From: Aliidiomarina sanyensis
GTDB taxonomy: Bacteria; Pseudomonadota; Gammaproteobacteria; Enterobacterales; Alteromonadaceae
DNA length: 64,000 nucleotides
Direction of reading: 5' to 3'
Assembly: GCF_003987175.1 (NCBI RefSeq)
Contig: NZ_PIPM01000001.1
Coordinates: forward strand, 62,001-126,000
Shown in pieces: positions 44,439-53,425 of this stretch (position 1 is its first letter; each line of letters begins with the position of its first letter). The translations under genes were made by a program, and so were the position numbers. The notes below the pieces were generated by a model. That model saw only the letters and a list, made by a program, of their open reading frames with translations, was not told the DNA's origin and made no database searches.

Positions 44439-44459
44439 TTAGGCAACTGAGGAGGAGTT

Positions 44460-45440
44460 ATGGGTTTATTAGTCGACGGTAAATGGCACGACCAATGGTA
44501 TGACACCAGTGAATCCGGCGGACGGTTTGAGCGGTCTGAATCCCAATTTCGAAATTGGGTCACGGCAGATGGCACAGCCGGACCGACCGGAAAATCAGGA
44601 TTCAAGGCTGAATCAGGGCGTTATCACTTGTATGTCTCATATGCGTGTCCGTGGGCCCACCGTACCCTTATCTTTCGGAAACTGAAGGGATTGGAGCAAC
44701 ACATAAGCGTGTCTGCAGTCCATCCAGAAATGTTGGAGAACGGCTGGGAGTTCGGTGAATTTGCGAACGAGGACCTCCACGACCCGCTGTTTGGCTTTTC
44801 TTACATGCATCAGGTGTATACCAAAGCCGATCCGAAATACAGTGGACGCGTAACGGTTCCCGTATTGTGGGATAAGCAACAAAAGACCATTGTGAGTAAT
44901 GAGTCTGCTGACATTATTCGAATGCTGAATGAGGCATTTAACCACATTACGGGCAATCAACTTGATTTCTACCCTGAGGCGCTGCGCAGTGAAATTGACG
45001 CAGTGAATGATTTTGTTTATGACAACGTAAACAATGGCGTTTACAAAAGTGGCTTTGCAACCACGCAAGAAGCATACGAAGAGGCGTTCGATGCTCTGTT
45101 CGCAGCGCTTGATCAACTCGAAGAGCGTCTTGCTTCTCAGCGTTACCTAGCCGGAGCGACGTTGACCGAGGCCGATTGGCGTCTGTTCACGACATTGGTC
45201 CGGTTTGATGGAGTCTATGTGGGGCATTTTAAGTGTAACTTACGCCGTATTGTCGATTACCCGAACTTGTGGGGCTTTTTACGCGATCTGTACCAAGTTC
45301 CGGGGGTTGCGGAGACCGTACGAATGGATCATATCAAGACCCACTATTATGTCAGCCATGACATGATCAACCCCACACAAGTGGTTCCGAAAGGGCCCGA
45401 TATTGACTTCACGACGCCCCACGGGCGCGATAAATTTTAA
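44460..45440 (+). CDS. Glutathionyl-hydroquinone reductase (Xi-class glutathione transferase)
   Basis: Reduces glutathionyl-hydroquinones to free hydroquinones, protecting against quinone stress. The 326-residue protein has the Xi-class active site YACPWAHRT with the catalytic cysteine C63, the FSYMHQVYTKADPKYSGRVTVPVLWD segment and the typical C-terminal helical domain with TEADWRLFTTLVRFDGVYVGHFKCN. It corresponds to YqjG of E. coli and Ecm4 of yeast. GAGGAGG lies four to ten bases before the ATG. The pirin gene follows 10 bases later; both together suggest a redox/xenobiotic defence unit. Confidence 0.93.
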   Translation: MGLLVDGKWHDQWYDTSESGGRFERSESQFRNWVTADGTAGPTGKSGFKAESGRYHLYVSYACPWAHRTLIFRKLKGLEQHISVSAVHPEMLENGWEFGEFANEDLHDPLFGFSYMHQVYTKADPKYSGRVTVPVLWDKQQKTIVSNESADIIRMLNEAFNHITGNQLDFYPEALRSEIDAVNDFVYDNVNNGVYKSGFATTQEAYEEAFDALFAALDQLEERLASQRYLAGATLTEADWRLFTTLVRFDGVYVGHFKCNLRRIVDYPNLWGFLRDLYQVPGVAETVRMDHIKTHYYVSHDMINPTQVVPKGPDIDFTTPHGRDKF

Positions 45441-45450
45441 TGAGGTGTCT

Positions 45451-46278
45451 ATGAGCGCGATAATCAAACATCGAGTACGGGGTATGCCGGCACAAGATGG
45501 TGCAGGTGTGAAACTAAAGCGAGTGGTCAATCAACCCGCGTTCCGTCATCGGGATCCGATCTTGATGCTCGATGAATTCAAGTCGGACGACCCCAACGAC
45601 TATATTGCAGGTTTTCCTCCCCATCCACACCGGGGATTTTGCACGCTGACGTATATGTTGGCGGGAAACATGGCCCATGAGGACTCAACGGGAAATCAGG
45701 GGGAGATAAGCACGGGCGGTTTGCAATGGATGAAAGCCGCGCGGGGTATTATCCACTCTGAAATGCCGAAGCAAAAAGACGGTTTGATGTGGGGCTTCCA
45801 ACTCTGGCTTAATTTGCCTGCAGCAGAAAAAATGGATGATCCGGAATACGCGGATATCCCTGGTTCTGTGGTTCCTGAGGTGAATTATGAAGGAGGGCTC
45901 GTGCGCGTGCTCTCGGGTGAGTTTGCGGAGCAGACCGGCCCTGTCAATGCACCAGGACGAGAGTTTTTATATCTCGATTTCCGCATGACGAAACCTGCGA
46001 AATTTACCTTGCCAAATCAAGGGCAGAGCACACGCTTATTGTATGTGTATCAAGGGGCCGTTACTATTGATGGAGTCACAGCGCAAGCAGGCGAGTTGCT
46101 TGAGTTGGATGCCGAGGCGAATGTTCCTGTTACGATTCAGGACGCGGGTCACTTTTTGTTGATTGCCGCGAAGCCGATTGGAGAACCAATTGCACAATAT
46201 GGACCATTCGTCATGAATACAGAGGCTGAATTGCGCCAAGCTTTTATGGATTATCAGAGTGGGCGTCTGACGCAATAA
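45451..46278 (+). CDS. Pirin family protein (possible quercetinase)
   Basis: Cupin-fold protein of the pirin family; some members (such as E. coli YhhW) have quercetin 2,3-dioxygenase activity. The 275-residue protein has both cupin domains, and all four metal ligands are present: H58 and H60 (PPHPHRG), H102 and E104 (IIHSEMP). The frame opens earlier at 45403 within the preceding gene, but ATG 45451 has GAGG upstream and begins with the conserved basic strand. Ten bases downstream of the hydroquinone reductase gene and probably cotranscribed; a terminator follows. The natural substrate is not known. Confidence 0.9.
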   Translation: MSAIIKHRVRGMPAQDGAGVKLKRVVNQPAFRHRDPILMLDEFKSDDPNDYIAGFPPHPHRGFCTLTYMLAGNMAHEDSTGNQGEISTGGLQWMKAARGIIHSEMPKQKDGLMWGFQLWLNLPAAEKMDDPEYADIPGSVVPEVNYEGGLVRVLSGEFAEQTGPVNAPGREFLYLDFRMTKPAKFTLPNQGQSTRLLYVYQGAVTIDGVTAQAGELLELDAEANVPVTIQDAGHFLLIAAKPIGEPIAQYGPFVMNTEAELRQAFMDYQSGRLTQ

Positions 46279-46296
46279 GCCCCACATAACTCCATT

Positions 46297-46332
46297 GAAA
46301 AGCGTCTCGGGAATTCCTCAGGCGCTTTTTTT
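46297..46332 (+). terminator. Intrinsic terminator after the pirin gene
   Basis: AAAAGCGTCT (46298-46307) pairs with AGGCGCTTTT (46320-46329, one G-T pair), a 12-base loop, then a T-run. It lies 20 bases after the stop and just before xerD. Confidence 0.8.
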
Positions 46333-46352
46333 GGATAAATTGAGAACTGTGC

Positions 46353-47246
46353 ATGGCAAATCCATCCGACTATGGAATCGACCAATTTTTGGATCGCTTA
46401 TGGCTTCAGGAGGGCGTGAGTAAACATACCCTATCTGCCTACCGTAGCGATCTCAGCCATTTTGAGCGATGGTTAGCGAAACAAAAAATCGCCTTGGTCG
46501 ATACCAAGAAAGAACATGTTGAGTTCTATCTGGCGCATTTACATGATCACGGCCGGAATCCTCGAACGATCGCTCGTTTTTTGAGTGCGGCGCGAAAATA
46601 CTTTGGCTGGTTGCTCTACCAGCAATTCCGTGCACAGGATCCAACCGTTCAAGTCAAAACACCAAAACTCCCAAGCGCTTTACCGAAGACATTAAGTGAA
46701 GAGGCAGTCAGTGCTCTATTGCAAGCACCGAACACGCAAACGGCGCTCGGGATGCGAGATAAGGCGATGCTCGAAGTCTTATATGCGTCTGGTTTGCGGG
46801 TGAGCGAACTGGTCCAACTCACCATGAATCAAGTGAGTTTACGGCAGGGCCTCGTCCGCGTTGTGGGAAAAGGAAACAAGGAGCGATTGGTGCCCCTCGG
46901 AGAAGAAGCCGTTGCTGCCCTTGAACGGTATTTAAAACACGGCCGGCCCGATTTGGTTGAGAAACCTGTTGATGTCGTTTTTTTGTCGTTGCGTGGACGA
47001 CAAATGACGCGACAGACCTTTTGGCATAGAATTCGTTTTCATGCACAGGTGGCTGGACTGCCCTCCGATATTTCACCTCACCGGCTGCGGCATGCTTTTG
47101 CGACGCATTTATTGAATAACGGTGCTGATCTGCGGGCGCTGCAAATGCTGTTGGGTCACGCGGATATTTCAACAACACAAATATATACACACGTTGCGCA
47201 GGCACGCCTACAACAATTGCACGCCCTCCATCACCCGCGCGGATAA
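46353..47246 (+). CDS. xerD: Tyrosine recombinase XerD
   Basis: Acts with XerC at the chromosomal dif site to resolve chromosome dimers under FtsK control. The 297-residue protein (298 in E. coli) has the N-terminal core-binding domain (FLDRLWLQEGVSKHTLSAYRSDL) and the catalytic domain with R149 (SGLRVSEL), K173 (GKGNKERLVP), H243 and R246 (HRLRH), H269 (LLGHADI) and the nucleophile Y278. Full residue set and length indicate the housekeeping recombinase, not a phage integrase. recJ follows directly, as usual, but the dsbC gene often found between them is absent. Confidence 0.95.
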   Translation: MANPSDYGIDQFLDRLWLQEGVSKHTLSAYRSDLSHFERWLAKQKIALVDTKKEHVEFYLAHLHDHGRNPRTIARFLSAARKYFGWLLYQQFRAQDPTVQVKTPKLPSALPKTLSEEAVSALLQAPNTQTALGMRDKAMLEVLYASGLRVSELVQLTMNQVSLRQGLVRVVGKGNKERLVPLGEEAVAALERYLKHGRPDLVEKPVDVVFLSLRGRQMTRQTFWHRIRFHAQVAGLPSDISPHRLRHAFATHLLNNGADLRALQMLLGHADISTTQIYTHVAQARLQQLHALHHPRG

Positions 47247-47294
47247 GTCGTCGATTGAATTGAGGAAACACTAAATGGATAAACAAATAAGCCC

Positions 47295-49016
47295 ATGATG
47301 AGAGCTGTTGAAGTCCGTCGGAGAACCCCGCAAGGTAAGATTCTTGAAGATGAAACCTTACCGGCGATCCTACGCCACATATATGCCTGCCGTGGCATCC
47401 AAGATCGCGATGAGCTTGGGTTGGGCGCCCAGCAGCTGGTGCATTTCAAGCAATTGACTGACTGTGAGAAAGCCGCGGCGCGAATTGGGCAAGCGATTCT
47501 CAATCGTGAATGTATTTGTATCTGTGGCGACTTTGATGCAGATGGTGCAACGAGTGTGACCTTGTTAATGGATGCCTTGGCTCAGTGTGGTGCTCAGCGA
47601 TTATTTTATCTGGTTCCGAATCGATTTACCGATGGCTATGGGCTGTCTCCCGGCTTAGTCGAGTTAGCGGCACATGATGGAGCAAACCTCATCATTACCG
47701 TGGACAATGGAATCAGTAGCCATGCGGGTATTCAACGGGCGAACGAATTAGGGGTTGAGGTGATCGTTACCGATCATCACTTGCCAAGTGCGGAACTACC
47801 GAATGCGCATTCAATCGTAAATCCGAATCGGCGCGATTGCCCGTTCCCCTCAAAGCAATTAGCCGGCGTCGGGGTTGCTTTCTATGTGCTTCTTGCACTG
47901 CGAGCATGGTTTCGAGCGCATGAGGCATCACACCCCGCTGCATCTATTAATGTGGCGCAATGGCTTGATTTAGTTGCGGTAGGTACGGTCGCTGACGTGG
48001 TTCCGCTTGACCAAAACAATCGAATATTAGTCCAACAGGGGTTGGCGCGAATCCGTCAACGACAGTGTCGACCGGGAATTTTAGCATTGCTTGAGGTCGC
48101 CGGTCGCGAACCCGAAGCGTTGCAAGCACAGGATCTTGGCTTTACGGTTGGACCGCGAATCAACGCTGCGGGACGTTTGGATGATATTCAATTAGGGATT
48201 GAGTGTTTACGGGCCAAAACACTGGAACAAGCAAAAATGATGGCTCTACGGCTCGATGAGCTCAATCGTGAACGTCGCTCCATTGAACATGGCATGCAAC
48301 AGGATGCAGAGCGCTTCTTGGCTTCATTTCAGGTTGAACAGGACACACTTCCCCCGGTGTTGGCGGTTCATCAAGCGGATTGGCATCAGGGGGTGATCGG
48401 GATTCTCGCCGGACGGCTAAAAGAACAACTTCATCGACCAGTCATGGTTTTTGCCCAAGGTGACGCGGGGCTCTTGAAGGGCTCCTGTCGCTCGGTTCCG
48501 GGAGTGCACATTCGGGACTTACTGGAACAGGTTTCAAGTCGCGCACCTGAATGTATCGAGCGATTCGGTGGCCATGCAATGGCAGCTGGATTGAGTGTCC
48601 CACAGACACAATGGGGCCGTTTTTGTGAGGTGTTGCAAGACGTCGCGATGACCTGGGTGAGTCCTGATGTTTTACACCAAGTGATTTGGACCGATGGCGC
48701 CCTTGAAGGCAAATATTTGAATGTCGATACCGCGAAGATCCTTCAGAATGCTGGACCTTTTGGTCAGGGGTTTCCTGCGCCTACATTTGATGGGCACTTC
48801 CGCGTGCTGGATGCGCGTTGGCTGAAAGAGACGCATTTGAAGTTCCGATTGCAACCCGTCGGTACCTCTGAGGTGATCGATGGTATCGCGTTTTTCGCGA
48901 ACCGTGCGCCCTGGGAATGGCGTGAGCAAACCGAGGTTCACATTGTGTACCGTCTGGAAGTGAATGAGTTCCGGGGACAGCAAAGTGCTCAGCTGTTAAT
49001 TGAATCCCTGCGTTGA
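47295..49016 (+). CDS. recJ: Single-stranded-DNA-specific 5'-3' exonuclease RecJ
   Basis: Exonuclease of the RecF recombination and mismatch-repair pathways. The 573-residue protein (577 in E. coli) is a DHH phosphoesterase: motif I DFDADGAT near residue 80, motif III with D160-H161-H162 in TDHHLP, and the DHHA1 signature RFGGHAMAAGL near residue 420. Two adjacent ATG codons (47295, 47298) are possible starts and the ribosome site is weak. It lies 48 bases after xerD and before prfB, the order xerD-(dsbC)-recJ-prfB-lysS known from E. coli. Confidence 0.96.
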   Translation: MMRAVEVRRRTPQGKILEDETLPAILRHIYACRGIQDRDELGLGAQQLVHFKQLTDCEKAAARIGQAILNRECICICGDFDADGATSVTLLMDALAQCGAQRLFYLVPNRFTDGYGLSPGLVELAAHDGANLIITVDNGISSHAGIQRANELGVEVIVTDHHLPSAELPNAHSIVNPNRRDCPFPSKQLAGVGVAFYVLLALRAWFRAHEASHPAASINVAQWLDLVAVGTVADVVPLDQNNRILVQQGLARIRQRQCRPGILALLEVAGREPEALQAQDLGFTVGPRINAAGRLDDIQLGIECLRAKTLEQAKMMALRLDELNRERRSIEHGMQQDAERFLASFQVEQDTLPPVLAVHQADWHQGVIGILAGRLKEQLHRPVMVFAQGDAGLLKGSCRSVPGVHIRDLLEQVSSRAPECIERFGGHAMAAGLSVPQTQWGRFCEVLQDVAMTWVSPDVLHQVIWTDGALEGKYLNVDTAKILQNAGPFGQGFPAPTFDGHFRVLDARWLKETHLKFRLQPVGTSEVIDGIAFFANRAPWEWREQTEVHIVYRLEVNEFRGQQSAQLLIESLR

Positions 49017-49143
49017 ATTCCGTGTTTTCTCTGTTGTTTACCTTGATTTTCCGCTAAAATACGCGCCCATTTTTAAGAGAATTGTTGGTGTTTGACGCGA
49101 AGCGGAGAACGCCCTGAACCCGACCGAATTAGGATGTGAAAGC

Positions 49144-50242
49144 ATGCTGGAAACCAATGCTGTAGCCCATGAAATTGACGATCTAAAGCAGCGCATGGCG
49201 CAGCTTAGGGGGTATCTTTGACCTCGAGTCAAAGTCCGAGCGTCTCGAAGAAGTCGAGCGTGAGTTAGAAGACCCCGCCGTTTGGAACGAGCCGGAAAAA
49301 GCGCAGGCACTGGGCAAAGAGCGCGCATCATTAGAAGAAATAGTCCACACCTTTCGAGACCTTGCACAAGGTTTAGATGATGCGGCAGGCTTTCTTGATC
49401 TCGCTGTTGACGAAAACGACGAAGAGATGCTTTTAGAAGCCGAGGGCGAAGTCGGGAAGTGGCGCGCTGCACTCGAGAAACTTGAATTTCGGCGCATGTT
49501 CTCTGGGCCTAACGACGCGAATGATTGCTACCTTGATCTCCAAGCCGGTTCCGGGGGCACGGAGGCGCAAGACTGGTGCTCTATGTTGTTGCGTATGTAT
49601 CTGCGTTGGGGTGAAGCTCACGGCATGAAGTGTGAGATAACCGAGCTTTCTGAAGGAGAGGTCGCAGGTATCAAATCAGCCACCATTCGATTCCAAGGTG
49701 ATCATGCTTTCGGCTGGTTACGGACGGAAACAGGGGTGCATCGTTTGGTTCGGAAATCTCCGTTTGATTCGGGTAATCGGCGTCACACATCATTCGCATC
49801 GGCATTTATTTATCCGGAAATTGACGATGATATAGAGATTGAAATTAATCCCGCCGATTTACGGATTGATACGTATCGTGCATCAGGAGCCGGTGGTCAA
49901 CACGTTAACCGGACAGACTCAGCGGTGCGGATTACCCATGGACCAAGCGGGATTGTTGTGCAATGTCAAAGCGATCGTTCACAACACAAAAACAAAGATT
50001 TCGCGATGAAGCAATTGCGCGCGAAATTGTATGAGTTTGAATTGCAGAAGAAGAATGAGGCGAAGCAAGCCCTCGAAGATACGAAGTCCGATATCGGTTG
50101 GGGTAGTCAGATTCGTTCTTACGTTCTTGATGACGCCCGTATTAAAGATCTTCGCACTGGCGTTGAGACGCGGAACACACAAGCCGTCTTGGACGGTGAT
50201 CTTGATCGGTTTATTGAAGCAAGCCTGAAGTCTGGTCTGTAA
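49144..50242 (+). CDS. prfB: Peptide chain release factor 2 (programmed +1 frameshift)
   Basis: Recognises UGA and UAA stop codons and triggers release. Translation starts at ATG 49144; after 25 codons the in-frame TGA at 49219-49221 is bypassed by a +1 shift at CTT-T, and reading continues from GAC 49220, giving 365 residues, the same as E. coli. The codon-recognition tripeptide SPF is in [14 protein letters not shown], and the catalytic GGQ is at residues 250-252 of the shifted product. The coordinates span both parts as one gene; it is not a pseudogene. lysS follows after 29 bases, as in E. coli. Confidence 0.97.
49207..49222 (+). promoter_or_regulatory. Programmed +1 frameshift site of prfB
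   Basis: AGG GGG TAT CTT TGA C: an internal Shine-Dalgarno (AGGGGG, 49207-49212), three bases, the slippery CTT and the poor-context stop TGA-C. It equals the E. coli RF2 site and gives autoregulation: low RF2 favours the shift. Confidence 0.97.
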
Positions 50243-50271
50243 GATCAGCATGAAGTAAATGAGGATAGGAT

Positions 50272-51789
50272 ATGTCAGATAAGCAACAGCCAGAAGTTCA
50301 GGATATTAATCAACAAATGCGCGAGCGCAAGCAAAAGCTTGCTGCACTTCGTGAGCAAGGCATCGCATTCCCGAATGATTTTCGTCGTGAACATTTGGCT
50401 GCAGAACTCCAAGCAGAGTTCGGTGATCTCGAAGCTGAAGAACTTGAGGCGAAGGGGGTCCGCGTTTCGATCGCTGGCCGTATGATGCTCCGCCGCATCA
50501 TGGGAAAGGCAAGTTTTGCCACGCTGCAAGATATGAGTGGACAGATTCAGGTCTACGCAGCACGTGATAATTTGCCAGAAGGCGTTTATAACGATGGCTT
50601 CAAGAAATGGGACCTCGGAGATATCCTCGGAGCGACTGGGACCTTGTTTAAAACTCGCACGGGCGAACTAACGATTCAGGTGGACAGCATTCGTTTATTG
50701 ACGAAGGCATTGCGCCCACTCCCCGACAAGTTTCATGGATTGGCCGATCAGGAAATGCGCTACCGTCAGCGCTATCTTGATCTGATCGTGAATCAGCAAA
50801 GCCGAAATACATTTTTGATGCGTTCAAAAGCCATCGATTACATTCGTCGTTTCCTGACGGACCGTGCGTTTCTGGAAGTGGAAACACCCATGATGCAAAC
50901 CATCCCAGGCGGCGCCTCGGCACGCCCATTTGTAACGCACCATAATGCGTTGGATATGGATTTGTATTTACGAATCGCACCGGAGCTATACCTCAAACGG
51001 TTGGTTGTTGGTGGGTTTGAAAAGGTTTTTGAGATAAACCGTAATTTCCGGAACGAGGGGCTTTCAACTCGTCATAACCCAGAATTCACCATGCTCGAGT
51101 TCTACTGGGGCTATGCGGATTACCGTGATTTAATGGATCTAACCGAGAACATGGTGCGCGGTTTGTGTACTGAGTTGCTCGGAAGCACGACTGTGAATTA
51201 TCAGGGTGAAACCTTTGACTTTGGTCAGCCTTTTGCACGCATGACGGTGGTTGAGGCAATTCTACACCACAATCCGAATATCACCGCTGAAGACGTATCA
51301 ACCCGCGAGCGTGCCACAGACCTAGCGAAACAGCTTGGTATTCAAGTGCATAAGAGTTGGGGCTTGGGCAAGATTCAGATTGAAATATTTGAGGAGACTG
51401 CAGAGCACAAGTTAATGCAGCCAACCTTTATTACTGCGTATCCTGCTGAGGTGTCGCCACTTGCTCGCCGCAATGATCATGATCCCTTTGTGACGGATCG
51501 CTTTGAATTTTTCGTGGGTGGGCGTGAAATTGCGAACGGTTTCTCAGAATTGAATGATGCCGAAGATCAGGCTGAGCGGTTTAAGCAACAGGTTGAACAA
51601 AAAGAGGCGGGCGACGCGGAAGCGATGTTCTACGACGCAGATTATGTTACCGCGCTCGAGTATGGATTGCCGCCAACAGCCGGTGAGGGGATCGGGATTG
51701 ATCGATTAGTGATGCTTTTGACCGATTCACCGTCTATCCGTGATGTTCTCTTGTTCCCGCATATGCGCCCGAATAAGCAAGAAAGTTAG
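50272..51789 (+). CDS. lysS: Lysine--tRNA ligase, class II
   Basis: Charges tRNA-Lys. The 505-residue length equals E. coli LysS. The N-terminal OB-fold anticodon-binding domain (about 60-180, [27 protein letters not shown]) precedes the class II catalytic core: motif 1 around [16 protein letters not shown], motif 2 [19 protein letters not shown] and motif 3 [34 protein letters not shown] precedes the ATG. It ends four bases from the convergent EAL-domain gene, with no clear terminator between them. Confidence 0.97.
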   Translation: MSDKQQPEVQDINQQMRERKQKLAALREQGIAFPNDFRREHLAAELQAEFGDLEAEELEAKGVRVSIAGRMMLRRIMGKASFATLQDMSGQIQVYAARDNLPEGVYNDGFKKWDLGDILGATGTLFKTRTGELTIQVDSIRLLTKALRPLPDKFHGLADQEMRYRQRYLDLIVNQQSRNTFLMRSKAIDYIRRFLTDRAFLEVETPMMQTIPGGASARPFVTHHNALDMDLYLRIAPELYLKRLVVGGFEKVFEINRNFRNEGLSTRHNPEFTMLEFYWGYADYRDLMDLTENMVRGLCTELLGSTTVNYQGETFDFGQPFARMTVVEAILHHNPNITAEDVSTRERATDLAKQLGIQVHKSWGLGKIQIEIFEETAEHKLMQPTFITAYPAEVSPLARRNDHDPFVTDRFEFFVGGREIANGFSELNDAEDQAERFKQQVEQKEAGDAEAMFYDADYVTALEYGLPPTAGEGIGIDRLVMLLTDSPSIRDVLLFPHMRPNKQES

Positions 51790-51793
51790 TTGA

Positions 51794-52600
51794 TCAACCT
51801 CGGCGGCTCAGCCAGCCAAGCAAGTCTTGGATTGGCATGGGGCGCGCAATGAAGAAGCCCTGCGCAAGATCAAAGTGAAGTGCTTTGACAAACGCTAGGG
51901 TTTCTTTATTTTCAACGCCTTCTGCGGTCAATAGTGCCTTGCTTTGTTGCGCAAGTTTAAGGGCTGCTTTGGCCAAAAACTCAGACTCCATGCTGGCTTG
52001 CATTGTCTGGACAACAGAGATATCGATCTTGATCTCGTAAAGGCCCAGTTTCTCCAGTTTTAAGGCATTCGATTCACCGGTTCCAAAATCATCGAGTGCC
52101 ACTTTAAAGCCGGCTTTGTGAAATGCGAGAAGCCGTGTTGCGAGGACTTCGAGGTTTTGATAGGTCTGTGCTTCTGGAAATTCCAAGATCACTTGAGTTG
52201 GCTTAACGTGCTCCGCTTCACATTGGGCAATGAGGAAGTCAAGAAACTCGGTCCGCTCAAACATCATGGGACTGACATTTATGGACAGCGTGAGGTCAGG
52301 TAACGCGTTCAGGGCTTTTGCAAATGCTGGAATTCCGATCGAAATAATTTCTTCACTGAGCTGATCAATGAGTTCACGTTCTTCCGCCAAATGGATAAAC
52401 GCGCCCGGTTCAATATCACCGAGTTCACTGTGGGTCCAACGTGCATACATTTCTACGCCAGCGACTTGATTGCTCTCAATCCATACGCGCGGCTGAAACA
52501 CGACTTCGACACCATGTTGTTCAAGGACTTGGCGAAGATGCTCTGCATTGAGTGGCATGACGTGAATGCCACCTTTTTCTGTTCCTGATGCCTTAACCAT
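51794..52600 (-). CDS. Stand-alone EAL-domain protein (putative c-di-GMP phosphodiesterase)
   Basis: A 268-residue protein consisting almost only of an EAL domain. The signature motif reads EMY instead of EAL (GVEMYARW), keeping the metal-binding Glu. The other catalytic positions look present: N in SINVSP, ILEFPE for the second Glu pair, the double Asp in LDDFGTG, Lys in EIKIDIS, Glu in TAEGVE and Gln in LAQGFF. Loop 6 is altered after DDFGTG (ESN rather than YSS). It may therefore hydrolyse c-di-GMP to pGpG or act as a binding protein. ATG 52600 has AAGGACAGG upstream. It is separated from slyD by 339 bases. Confidence 0.85.
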   Translation of the reverse strand: MVKASGTEKGGIHVMPLNAEHLRQVLEQHGVEVVFQPRVWIESNQVAGVEMYARWTHSELGDIEPGAFIHLAEERELIDQLSEEIISIGIPAFAKALNALPDLTLSINVSPMMFERTEFLDFLIAQCEAEHVKPTQVILEFPEAQTYQNLEVLATRLLAFHKAGFKVALDDFGTGESNALKLEKLGLYEIKIDISVVQTMQASMESEFLAKAALKLAQQSKALLTAEGVENKETLAFVKALHFDLAQGFFIARPMPIQDLLGWLSRRG

Positions 52601-52939
52601 GAAGACCTGTCCTTCTGAGTACTGCTTGCCAATCCTTGGTAGCGTTCTGCTGCGATCGCGAAATGAAGCTTGATGTGAACCTTATTTCCTATCTATGTAT
52701 TTCGGCTTCAACTGCATAAACTTGAGTGGTTATATTTTGGTCCACATAGGGCTATTGCGCAACTGATCGAATCTTTGAATAAGCGCGTCTAAATAGGGTA
52801 TTTATCAATGTACGAGACGGGCTGAAATCCGTGCGAGTGCAGGAAACATTGCCGAATAAACCGATGGTGTCGACAAAAAAAACCGACCGGAATGCAGTGC
52901 TTCGCGGTCGGTTTTTATATGTGGAGGGGGAGGATGAAC
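52601..52939. other. Intergenic region between the EAL gene and slyD
   Basis: 339 bases without a credible gene. The slyD-proximal end holds the strong terminator listed separately, and the remainder should hold the EAL gene promoter. I found only a TATAAC on the minus strand (52734-52729) with no good -35. No repeat or RNA structure was recognised. Confidence 0.45.
52874..52917 (-). terminator. Intrinsic terminator of ygfZ-slyD
   Basis: Stem AACCGACC / GGTCGGTT (52881-52888 with 52906-52913), preceded by eight A (a U-tract for minus-strand transcripts) and followed by TTT. It lies 23 bases beyond the slyD stop and could act in both directions. Confidence 0.88.
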
Positions 52940-53425
52940 TTAGTGCTCAACGCCGCCCGGACCGTGCACGTGACCGTGAGACAACTCTTCTTCGGTTGCA
53001 TCGCGAACGTCAACAACTTTGACATCAAAGTTGAGGTCGACGCCTGCCAATGGATGGTTTCCATCGACCGTAACCGTTTCGTCAGTCACTTCGATAACCA
53101 TGACCGATTGCTCGCCATGGTCGGTGGTTGCGCGGAATTGCATACCCGGATTGACTTCCTGGTCGCCGAATAAATTCCGAGGAACGGTTTGCACTAATCC
53201 ATCGTGACGCTCGCCATATGCGTCTGCTGCTGGAATTTCGGCACTCAGCTCATCGCCGGCAGCTTTCCCATTAAGCACATTCTCTAATCCTGGGATCAAC
53301 ATGCCACGACCGAAGATGAAGGCGAGTGGACGCTCTTCTGAAGACTGGTCAATCGTAACGCCTTCGGCATTTTTGACAACGTAATGGATGGTGACCGCTT
53401 TATCTTGACTGATGGTTTGACTCAT
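52940..53425 (-). CDS. slyD: FKBP-type peptidyl-prolyl isomerase, SlyD-like
   Basis: Prolyl isomerase and chaperone with a flap (IF) domain and metal-binding tail. The 161-residue protein begins AVTIHYVVKNAEGVTIDQS and has FIFGRGMLIPGLENVLNGK, then the inserted flap region DAYGERHDGLVQTVPRNLF, and ends with the His-rich tail HGHVHGPGGVEH, shorter than the nickel-binding tail of E. coli SlyD (196 residues). The start ATG lies inside the end of ygfZ (26-base overlap) with GGAAG six bases upstream. FkpB-like proteins are related, but the length and tail favour SlyD. Confidence 0.88.
   Translation of the reverse strand: MSQTISQDKAVTIHYVVKNAEGVTIDQSSEERPLAFIFGRGMLIPGLENVLNGKAAGDELSAEIPAADAYGERHDGLVQTVPRNLFGDQEVNPGMQFRATTDHGEQSVMVIEVTDETVTVDGNHPLAGVDLNFDVKVVDVRDATEEELSHGHVHGPGGVEH

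Noticed and set aside
46353-47246. Tyrosine recombinase as a sign of an integrated element
   Set aside because: Length, motifs and recJ neighbour identify housekeeping XerD; no attachment repeats, phage genes or tRNA are nearby.
49144-49221. prfB looks like a 25-codon pseudogene fragment followed by a second frame
   Set aside because: The TGA is the programmed RF2 frameshift site, and the joined product has full length and all motifs.
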